7,731 bases of DNA from Pseudomonadota bacterium (GTDB lineage: Bacteria > Pseudomonadota > Gammaproteobacteria > Xanthomonadales > Xanthomonadaceae): assembly GCA_023388955.1 (NCBI GenBank), contig JAEWFH010000038.1, positions 1-7,731 of the forward strand, written 5' to 3'. The number at the start of each line of letters is the position of its first letter. The stretch's first letter is position 1. The translations under genes were made by a program, and so were the position numbers. The notes below the pieces were generated by a model that was given only the letters and a program-made list of their open reading frames with translations, did no database searches and was not told the DNA's origin. This document shows, piece by piece, positions 1 to 5,011 of the stretch.

Positions 1-71
1 GTAGCGGGGCACACCAACGACAACCCGGCACCACTGCCGACCCCGGAATACCCAAGCTTGGGAGAGAAGAA
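1..71 (+). promoter_or_regulatory. fliC 5' leader with palindrome next to the ribosome binding site
   Basis: This non-coding stretch precedes the flagellin gene. A GGAG Shine-Dalgarno (61-64) lies 7 nt before the ATG at 72. A perfect 12-bp palindrome, CCCAAGCTTGGG (51-62), abuts and partly overlaps that site. As RNA it could form only a short stem. GGA triplets occur at 45-47 and 61-63. I see no convincing sigma-28 promoter: GCCGACCC at 36-43 weakly resembles a -10 element but has no TAAA at the right distance. The real fliC promoter probably lies upstream of the window. Confidence 0.5.
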
Positions 72-1241
72 ATGCCTTCGTTTATTAATACCAATATCGC
101 GTCGCTGAACGCACAACGCAACCTGAACGCTTCGCAGTCGTCGCTGACCACCTCGCTGCAGCGCCTGTCGTCGGGTCTGCGCATCAACAGCGCCAAGGAT
201 GACGCTGCCGGCCTCGCGATTGCCAACCGCTTCACCACCCAGATCAACGGCCAGGACCAGGCCTCGCGCAACGCCAATGACGCCATCTCGCTGGCGCAGA
301 CCGCTGAAGGCGCACTGGGCGAAATGACCAACAACCTGCAGCGCATCCGTGAGCTGGCAGTGCAGTCGCGCAACGCCACCAACTCCGACGACGACCGGCT
401 GGCGCTGCAGAAGGAAGTCGACCAGCTGAAGGCCGAGATCGACCGCGTCGCCGACACCACCAACTTCAACGGCACCAAGCTGCTGGACGGCAGCTTCACC
501 TCGCAGTCGTTCCAGGTCGGCGCCAACCAGGGCGAGACCATCGACATCGCATCGATCGCCGATGCGAACATCGACCAGCTGGGCAGCCGCTTCCAGACGG
601 AGGTGACCGGTGTCGCCGCGTCGGCTTTCACCGCCACCACCGATGATATCGCGGCCGGCGACCTCAAGATCAACGGCGTCGATATCGGTGCGGTCACGGG
701 CGGCGGCGATGCGACTACTCAAGGTGCCAATCTGATGGCCGCGATCAACGCGGTTTCGGACCAGACCGGGGTGGTCGCTGCAAACGATGCTGGCGCCCTC
801 ACCTTGACCAGTGCGGACGGCCTCGCCATCAAGATCGAGATGACGGGTACCGCAAACACCGCTCGGACCGGCCTTACCGCGGGGACATACTCCGCAGCTG
901 ACGAAGCCAACCAAGGCGACGCGATCAACGGTTTCGCCGACCTCAACATCTCCACCGTCAAAGGTGCCGACGCGGCCATGCTGGCGATGGACGCCGCGCT
1001 GAAGTCCGTCAACTCCGCCCGCGCCGACCTCGGTGCCATCCAGAACCGCTTCTCCTCGGTCGTGACCAACCTGCAGACCGGTTCGGAGAACCTGTCGGCC
1101 GCCCGCAGCCGCATCATGGATGCCGACTACGCCAAGGAAACCGCCAACCTGTCGCGGACCCAGATCCTGCAGCAGGCCGGTACCGCGATGCTGGCGCAGG
1201 CCAACCAGTCCTCGCAGAGCGTGCTCAGCCTACTGCGCTGA
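72..1241 (+). CDS. fliC: Flagellin (FliC), flagellar filament subunit
   Basis: This is the structural subunit of the flagellar filament, exported by the flagellar type III system and polymerised under the FliD cap. The 389-aa product opens with the classic flagellin N-domain (about residues 4-140) and closes with the flagellin C-domain (about 304-389, ending in SLLR); these pair as the D0/D1 helices. Residues 89-98 (LQRIRELAVQ) match the conserved D1 helix that TLR5 recognises. Residues 30-51 correspond to the flg22 epitope seen by plant FLS2, with aspartate at position 43. The central part (about 175-285) is the variable surface domain; residues about 185-258 resemble the Flagellin_IN repeat (LKINGVDIG, then GALTLTSADG). 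The start at 72 has a good GGAG site and gives the expected N-terminus. A strong terminator follows, so fliC is probably transcribed alone. The length is typical for xanthomonad flagellins. Confidence 0.98.
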   Translation: MPSFINTNIASLNAQRNLNASQSSLTTSLQRLSSGLRINSAKDDAAGLAIANRFTTQINGQDQASRNANDAISLAQTAEGALGEMTNNLQRIRELAVQSRNATNSDDDRLALQKEVDQLKAEIDRVADTTNFNGTKLLDGSFTSQSFQVGANQGETIDIASIADANIDQLGSRFQTEVTGVAASAFTATTDDIAAGDLKINGVDIGAVTGGGDATTQGANLMAAINAVSDQTGVVAANDAGALTLTSADGLAIKIEMTGTANTARTGLTAGTYSAADEANQGDAINGFADLNISTVKGADAAMLAMDAALKSVNSARADLGAIQNRFSSVVTNLQTGSENLSAARSRIMDADYAKETANLSRTQILQQAGTAMLAQANQSSQSVLSLLR

Positions 1242-1279
1242 TCACGCGCAGTGCCACGGGAGATTCACGTCTCTCCAGC

Positions 1280-1315
1280 CCGGCCGGTGGCTCTGCCACC
1301 GGCCGGTTTTCTTTT
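1280..1315 (+). terminator. Rho-independent terminator of fliC
   Basis: A perfect 12-bp stem has left arm CCGGCCGGTGGC (1280-1291), loop TCT, and right arm GCCACCGGCCGG (1295-1306). It is followed directly by TTTTCTTTT (1307-1315). It begins 38 nt after the fliC stop and should insulate fliC from the fliD operon, in line with flagellin being made in far greater amounts. Confidence 0.95.
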
Positions 1316-1339
1316 GCCTGCCTGATACGCGAATCCGGT

Positions 1340-1363
1340 CACGGAACCGCTAAAGCTTCCGTG
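1340..1363. promoter_or_regulatory. Inverted repeat over the -35 of the fliD promoter (possible operator)
   Basis: CACGGAA (1340-1346) and TTCCGTG (1357-1363) are perfect inverted 7-mers separated by 10 bp. The dyad centre falls on the TAAA -35 element of the fliD sigma-28 promoter. It lies upstream of the predicted transcript start, so it would act as a DNA site rather than an RNA hairpin. No protein can be named, and chance occurrence is possible. Confidence 0.35.
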
Positions 1364-1377
1364 GCAGGCGCCGTTAG
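1351..1377 (+). promoter_or_regulatory. Sigma-28 (FliA) promoter of the fliD operon
   Basis: TAAA (1351-1354), exactly 15 nt, then GCCGTTAG (1370-1377) closely match the enterobacterial/pseudomonad sigma-28 consensus TAAA-N15-GCCGATAA: all four bases of the -35 and six of eight of the -10. Transcription would start near 1384, giving a leader of about 83 nt before the fliD GTG. It sits just downstream of the fliC terminator, where a separate late-flagellar promoter for fliD-fliS is expected. Confidence 0.85.
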
Positions 1378-1383
1378 GTAAAG

Positions 1384-1466
1384 CAGGCCCGGAGGGCGCG
1401 CCAGGAGAACGCCGGAACGGTTCTTGCTGGCCTGTTGGATCCCCCGGAACACGAACAGGAGGCGCA
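1384..1466 (+). promoter_or_regulatory. Structured, GGA-rich 5' leader of fliD with strong Shine-Dalgarno
   Basis: The predicted untranslated leader can form a hairpin with an outer stem GCCAG (1400-1404)/CTGGC (1427-1431) and an inner stem AGAAC (1406-1410)/GTTCT (1420-1424), closing a 9-nt loop that contains GGA (1414-1416). A longer-range pairing, CAGGCC (1384-1389) with GGCCTG (1429-1434), competes with part of it. GGA occurs six times (1391, 1404, 1414, 1437, 1446, 1458). The last lies inside a perfect AGGAGG site (1457-1462) placed 4 nt before the start codon. GGA in a hairpin loop plus GGA in the Shine-Dalgarno is the usual layout of CsrA/RsmA targets; binding here is inference. Confidence 0.45.
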
Positions 1467-2816
1467 GTGGCCACCATCTCCAGTCCAGGCGTCGGCTCCG
1501 GCCTCGACGTGCACACCATGGTCAGCCAGCTGGTGGCCGCGGAGCGATACGGCACGGATACGCGCCACGACCGGATCGAGAGCACCGCCAAGGCGCAGAT
1601 CTCGGCCTTCGGCAAGATCAGCAGCGGGTTGTCCGGGCTGCGGGATGCGCTCGCCAAGTTCGAGGGCATGGGCGCCTCGCCCGGCCGCAAGGTGGTCGTC
1701 CCCGAGGACGCCGGTTTCACCGCCACCGCCAACAGCAAGGCGGCGCTGGGCAGCTACCGGGTCACGGTGGAAAGCCTGGCCAGCACCCACAAGCTGCACT
1801 CCGCGCCGGTCACCGGCGACGGCCAATTGGGCTACGGCACGCTGTCCATCGACTTCGGTGGCGAGGAGCCGCTGGCAGTGGAGATCGCAGAAGGCAAGGG
1901 TTCAATGACCGACATCCGCGATGCGATCAACAAGGCCGCTGAAGGCAAGGGCGTCACCGCCACCCTGGTGCGCGGCGACGACGGCGACGTGCTGGTCCTG
2001 GCCTCCACGACCACTGGCAGCGAAGGCCGGCTTTCGATCACCGCGAGCGGCGGTGATGGCGGGCTGGCAGCGCTCGGCACCGAGGGCGGCACGCTGACAG
2101 TGGCGGACCCGGGCAACGACGCCGTCGTGGTCGTCGACGGCATCACCCGCACCAGCAGCAGCAACCGCCTCGACGACCTGATCGACGGCGTCACCGTGGA
2201 CCTCACCGAGGCCAGGCCGGGCGAGTCCTTCAGCCTTGAGCTCAAGTCCGACGCCAGCACGCTGAAGGCGACCATGCTCGGCTTCATCAGCGCCTACAAC
2301 ACCGCACTCAGCGCCCTGCGCGCGCAGAGTGCGGCCGGCAGCGAGAACGCGGCCGGCGCCGCCCTCAGCGGTGACTCCGCACCGCGCGGCATCACCTCCA
2401 GCCTGCGCAACCTGGTCAGCCGGAGCTATGCCGAGCTGTCTGCGCTGGGGCTGGAGACCAAGGTGGACGGCTCCCTCAGCCTCGACGGCGCCGAGTTCGA
2501 CAAGGCCATTGCCGATGCACCGGAAGCTGTCGTCCGCCTGTTCGGCGACGAAGGCAGCTTCCAGCAGCCGCTGAAGGACTCGCTCAAGTCCTGGCTGGGC
2601 GACGACGGCCTGATCAAGGGCCGTACGGAGGCGCTGGACACGCGCCTCAAGCGCCTCGAAGCCGACCGCGAATCGTTCGATCGCCGGATCGAACGCGTGC
2701 AGGCGAACTACCTGCGCCAGTTCACCGCGCTGGACGCCATGGTCGCGCAGATGTCCTCGACCAGCAGCTTCCTGGGCCAGCAGCTGTCGCAGCTGACCAA
2801 CCTCAACGCCAAGTAG
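1467..2816 (+). CDS. fliD: Flagellar filament cap protein FliD (HAP2)
   Basis: This is the capping protein at the filament tip that guides folding and insertion of exported flagellin. The 449-aa product begins MATISSPGVGSGLD, the signature FliD N-terminus, and carries FliD_N over about residues 4-105. The middle (about 120-215) is a variable domain with a Flagellin_IN-like stretch. FliD_C covers about 220-440 and ends in a long helical segment (about 380-449, rich in charged heptads such as ALDTRLKRLEADRESFDRR) that forms the D0/D1 coiled coil. The GTG start is supported by a perfect AGGAGG 4 nt upstream and by the N-terminal match; no ATG fits. A near-consensus sigma-28 promoter drives it, and fliS follows after 34 nt. 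No flaG-like gene lies between fliC and fliD, unlike in pseudomonads. Confidence 0.97.
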   Translation: MATISSPGVGSGLDVHTMVSQLVAAERYGTDTRHDRIESTAKAQISAFGKISSGLSGLRDALAKFEGMGASPGRKVVVPEDAGFTATANSKAALGSYRVTVESLASTHKLHSAPVTGDGQLGYGTLSIDFGGEEPLAVEIAEGKGSMTDIRDAINKAAEGKGVTATLVRGDDGDVLVLASTTTGSEGRLSITASGGDGGLAALGTEGGTLTVADPGNDAVVVVDGITRTSSSNRLDDLIDGVTVDLTEARPGESFSLELKSDASTLKATMLGFISAYNTALSALRAQSAAGSENAAGAALSGDSAPRGITSSLRNLVSRSYAELSALGLETKVDGSLSLDGAEFDKAIADAPEAVVRLFGDEGSFQQPLKDSLKSWLGDDGLIKGRTEALDTRLKRLEADRESFDRRIERVQANYLRQFTALDAMVAQMSSTSSFLGQQLSQLTNLNAK

Positions 2817-2850
2817 CCCCGCCCCAGTATCCAAGATTCCCGGAACCGCC

Positions 2851-3267
2851 ATGCACGCCAACGCCTACGCCAACCAGTACCGCCAGACCAGCACCACCAG
2901 CGCCGTGCTGGACGCCAGCCCGCACCAGCTGGTGCTGCTGATGCTCAGCGGCGCTCGCGAGCGGGTTCGCCTGGCGGGCGCCTGCATCGACCGTGGCGAC
3001 GTCGTCCGCAAGGCCAAGGCCATCAGCGAAGCCAGCGCCATCATCGCCGGCCTGTCCGGCACGCTGGACATGAAGGCCGGGGGTGACATCGCGGCGGGCC
3101 TGCAGTCGCTCTACGACTACTTCCAGCGCAAGCTGGTGGAGGCCAACGCCGGGAACAATGCCGCGGCCCTGGCCGAAGTCGACGACCTCCTCGGCGACAT
3201 CGAAGGCGCCTGGAAGGCCATCGACCCCGACGCCCCCGCCAGCGCGCCCGCACCGATGGCACAGTGA
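2851..3267 (+). CDS. fliS: Flagellin export chaperone FliS
   Basis: This cytoplasmic chaperone binds the disordered C-terminus of flagellin, prevents premature polymerisation and hands it to the export gate. The 138-aa product has the family hallmarks in order: an N-terminal YANQYRQT (residues 6-13), the ASPHQLVLLML helix (22-32), a central helix with alternating small residues (about 52-71), YDYFQRKLVEAN (88-99), and a closing helix with IEGAWKAI (117-124). A short Ala/Pro tail (about 126-138) follows and is probably disordered. A GGAA site (2842-2845) sits 5 nt before the ATG. It lies 34 nt after fliD with no terminator between and 7 nt before the next gene, so it is cotranscribed with both. 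Confidence 0.96.
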   Translation: MHANAYANQYRQTSTTSAVLDASPHQLVLLMLSGARERVRLAGACIDRGDVVRKAKAISEASAIIAGLSGTLDMKAGGDIAAGLQSLYDYFQRKLVEANAGNNAAALAEVDDLLGDIEGAWKAIDPDAPASAPAPMAQ

Positions 3268-3274
3268 GCCCGCC

Positions 3275-3565
3275 ATGGTCCCCCAGCTCCCCACCGCGCT
3301 GATCCGCGATGCCATCGCCCAGGACCGCCTGGACGAGGCCAGCGAGCTGATCGGCGAGCACGCCCGCCAGGTGCAGCTGGCGATCACCGATGGGCGGCTG
3401 GATGCCAGCCGCCGCGAAGCCTGGCAGGAGCTCCTGGACCAGCAGCGACTGTTGCTGACCGAGCTGCAGCGCGCGCGTGACGAATCCTCGGAGGCCCTGA
3501 AGCGCATGCGTGGGCAGCGCCGTGGCAGCGATGCCTACCGCCGCGCGGCTGGAGGCGCGGGATGA
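3275..3565 (+). CDS. Small helical protein in the FliT position (putative flagellar chaperone)
   Basis: The 96-aa product is almost wholly helical and highly charged, with a heptad-like stretch at about residues 46-78 (EAWQELLDQQRLLLTELQRAR) and a basic, glycine-rich tail (RGQRRGSDAYRR, 79-90). It starts 7 nt after fliS with little Shine-Dalgarno, which suggests translational coupling, and its stop overlaps the next start (ATGA, 3562-3565). Gene position, size and helicity match FliT or FleP-type proteins that follow fliS elsewhere. FliT chaperones FliD and, in enterics, also restrains FlhDC; no FlhDC is visible here. A basic tail ending in an A-Y-R-like motif is something I recall from pseudomonad and xanthomonad proteins at this locus. 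Sequence identity to true FliT is not obvious, so I give no gene symbol. The start at 3275 is preferred to upstream ATGs because those lie inside fliS. Confidence 0.75.
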   Translation: MVPQLPTALIRDAIAQDRLDEASELIGEHARQVQLAITDGRLDASRREAWQELLDQQRLLLTELQRARDESSEALKRMRGQRRGSDAYRRAAGGAG

Positions 3566-4134
3566 ACGGCCACGCCGGACGCGAGTCGGTCTTCGGCGAC
3601 GCCCTCGCCTGTGGCGAGCTGCGTCCCGCCGCCTTCGTCGCCGGCACCGGCGATGGCGAAGCCGACCGGCTGGCCTGCCTGCGCAGCGAGGCGCTGCTGC
3701 GAGCGATCGCCGTGGTCGAGGACAGCCACGGGCGCGAGGAGCCGGAGGAGCGCGGCCTGCACGACCTGGCGGTCCAGCGCATCGAGGCCAAGCTCGACCT
3801 GCTCAGCGCCCTGGTCGCCAGCCTGGTCAACCGCCAGGTCGGCTCCGATCCGGTCCGACCGCTGGAGTGGTCCGCGCATGGCGCCTGTCTGGTCCTGCCG
3901 GAGGCCCCCACCGCCGCCCCGGGTCAGCCCGGCATGTTGCGCGTGCGCCCCTGCGACTGGCTGCCGGAAACGCTGGAACTGCCCGCGACCGTGGTCGGCG
4001 TGGACCACGACGGCGACGGACACCAGCTGTGGCTGCGCTTCATCCACCACAGCCCTGCCCTGACGGCCGCGCTGGAACGCCACCTGTTCCGCATCCACCG
4101 CCGCGCGGTGGCGGAAAGCCGCCGGCCGCGCTGA
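3562..4134 (+). CDS. PilZ-domain protein with N-terminal helical region, non-canonical ligand motif
   Basis: The 190-aa product has two parts. Residues about 33-92 are helical, and VQRIEAKLDLLSALVASLVN (71-90) reads as an amphipathic, coiled-coil-like helix. Residues about 97-182 look like a PilZ beta-barrel: EWSAHGACLVLP (102-113) stands where PilZ domains have (D/N)xSxxGA, then G124-MLRVRP, a late strand QLWLRF (155-160), and a C-terminal helix ALTAALERHLFRIHRR (166-181). PilZ proteins usually bind cyclic di-GMP through an upstream RxxxR; none is seen here, and the first residue of the second motif is Glu. It may therefore bind the nucleotide weakly, or not at all, and act through protein contacts. 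Xanthomonas campestris is known to carry such divergent PilZ proteins, including, as I recall, one that tetramerises through helices. It overlaps the preceding gene by 4 nt, placing it in the filament-assembly operon and suggesting a role in motility. Confidence 0.8.
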   Translation: MNGHAGRESVFGDALACGELRPAAFVAGTGDGEADRLACLRSEALLRAIAVVEDSHGREEPEERGLHDLAVQRIEAKLDLLSALVASLVNRQVGSDPVRPLEWSAHGACLVLPEAPTAAPGQPGMLRVRPCDWLPETLELPATVVGVDHDGDGHQLWLRFIHHSPALTAALERHLFRIHRRAVAESRRPR

Positions 4135-4172
4135 CGCCGGCGGCTGCAGCGCGCCCGCCGCTCCGCTAAGGT

Positions 4173-4207
4173 TTCCCGCTGGCGCCGGAATCCCGGCGGA
4201 GCGGGAA
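4173..4207 (+). promoter_or_regulatory. Long hairpin covering the response-regulator ribosome binding site
   Basis: Outer arms TTCCCGCT (4173-4180) and AGCGGGAA (4200-4207) pair perfectly over 8 bp. Inner arms CGCCGG (4183-4188) and CCGGCG (4193-4198) pair over 6 bp around the loop AATC, with a small GG/G internal bulge. The 3' arm contains GGGAA (4203-4207), the best Shine-Dalgarno candidate for the GTG at 4217. No T-tract follows on either strand, so it is a poor terminator. Part of the 3' arm can also pair with CCGCTCCGC (4158-4166), giving an alternative fold. The structure is seen; control of translation is inferred. Confidence 0.6.
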
Positions 4208-4216
4208 GACCTCGGC

Positions 4217-4846
4217 GTGCTGCGTGTCCTGATCTGCGATGACCACACCCTGATCCGTGCCGGGCTGCGCCGGCTGCTGGAATCCTTCGACGGGATCGAG
4301 GTGACGGCCGAGGCCGCCAACGCCGACGAGGCCGTGATCCGCGCCTGCGAGCACGCACCCGACGTGGTCGTCCTGGACCTGTCGATGCCCGGCCGCAATG
4401 GCTTCGAGGCGCTGGCCGAGCTGCGCCTGCGCTGCCCGGACAGCGCGGTGGTGATCATGTCCATGCACGACGACGCCAGCCACGTGCGCGAGGCGCTGGA
4501 CCGCGGTGCGGCCGGCTTCGTGGTCAAGGAGGCGGCGCCGGCCGAGCTGGAGATCGCCGTCCGCGCCGCCGCCGCAGGCCGCACCTATCTCAGCCCACAG
4601 GTGTCGGCCCCGCTGCTGCGTACCGTGGCCCAGCCCGCCACCGGCGTGGAGGCGTTGCCGCCGCGGCAGCGCGAGATCCTGTCCGCGCTCGGGGCCGGGC
4701 AGACGAGCAAGCAGATCGCCGCCAACCTCGGCATCAGCATCAAGACCGTGGAAACCCACCGGGCCCGGATGATGGCCACCCTGGGCTGCCGCAACGCCAC
4801 CGAGCTGCTGCGCCTGGCGATGCGGCTGGACGCGGGCGCGCTGTAG
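4217..4846 (+). CDS. NarL/FixJ-type response regulator (REC + LuxR helix-turn-helix)
   Basis: This is a two-component transcription regulator. The 209-aa product has an N-terminal receiver domain (about residues 1-118) with the acidic pair D8-D9, phosphoacceptor D54 (VVLDLSMPG), S82 and K104. A LuxR-family helix-turn-helix follows at about 144-205: LPPRQREILSALGAGQTSKQ, then IAANLGISIKTVETHRARMM. All receiver residues needed for phosphorylation are present. No histidine kinase is in the window, so its partner is encoded elsewhere. The GTG start gives the normal MLRVLICDDH beginning, and no ATG or GTG lies upstream in frame before the PilZ gene. Its probable Shine-Dalgarno (GGGAA, 4203-4207) sits inside a long hairpin. 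An 82-nt gap separates it from the PilZ gene, with no terminator seen. Xanthomonads commonly carry such a regulator between the PilZ gene and rpoN2; its targets are not evident from sequence. Confidence 0.93.
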   Translation: MLRVLICDDHTLIRAGLRRLLESFDGIEVTAEAANADEAVIRACEHAPDVVVLDLSMPGRNGFEALAELRLRCPDSAVVIMSMHDDASHVREALDRGAAGFVVKEAAPAELEIAVRAAAAGRTYLSPQVSAPLLRTVAQPATGVEALPPRQREILSALGAGQTSKQIAANLGISIKTVETHRARMMATLGCRNATELLRLAMRLDAGAL

Positions 4847-5011
4847 CGTGACGGGGTTCCGGCGCGGTGTAGGGGTTCGCCCTACAGCGCACGGGGTTTC
4901 CCCGACCCGGGTCGGGTTCCTCCCGATTCGATTTCCGTCACCGCCGGCGCATGATGCCTCCTGTAGCCCTCCTGCAGGATCCGTTCCACCGTGGCAACCG
5001 CCGGAGCCGTC
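4847..5011. repeat. Repeat- and palindrome-rich gap before rpoN2
   Basis: This 165-nt gap has several small structures. GGGGTT-type octamers recur at 4853, 4872, 4893 and 4913 (GGGGTTCC, GGGGTTCG, GGGGTTTC, CGGGTTCC), about 20 bp apart. A hairpin TGTAGGG/CCCTACA (4868-4874/4880-4886) has the loop GTTCG, flanked by GCGC on both sides (4862-4865 and 4887-4890). CGGGG-TTT-CCCCG (4892-4904) overlaps a perfect 16-bp palindrome CCCGACCCGGGTCGGG (4901-4916), so these two folds exclude each other. A 10-bp palindrome TCCTGCAGGA lies at 4970-4979. No T-tract makes a clear terminator, and I find no sigma-54 or sigma-28 promoter. It could be a degraded REP-like element, a weak terminator, or a control region for the rpoN2 operon. 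Confidence 0.5.

Noticed and set aside
36..43. Possible sigma-28 -10 element before fliC (GCCGACCC)
   Set aside because: There is no TAAA-like -35 about 15 nt upstream and the last bases are off consensus.
1423..1466. Short leader ORF from TTG near 1424 upstream of fliD
   Set aside because: Its start would lie within the leader hairpin, and there is no coding signal.
1902..2861. Long - strand open frame opposite fliD
   Set aside because: It is a shadow of fliD with no recognisable domain, and GC-biased codons keep the opposite frame open.
3510..4169. + strand open frame overlapping the PilZ gene in another frame
   Set aside because: The product is Arg/Pro/Gly-rich low complexity, whereas the PilZ frame has coherent domain structure and an ATGA junction with the previous gene.
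3535..4584. - strand open frame opposite the PilZ gene and response regulator
   Set aside because: It spans two well-supported genes and a gap, and its composition is typical of an antisense artefact.
4991..5011. Earlier GTG start for rpoN2
   Set aside because: Its AGGA is 11 nt away and it adds seven residues not seen in sigma-54 proteins; GTG 5012 has GGAG at 5-nt spacing and aligns to the normal N-terminus.
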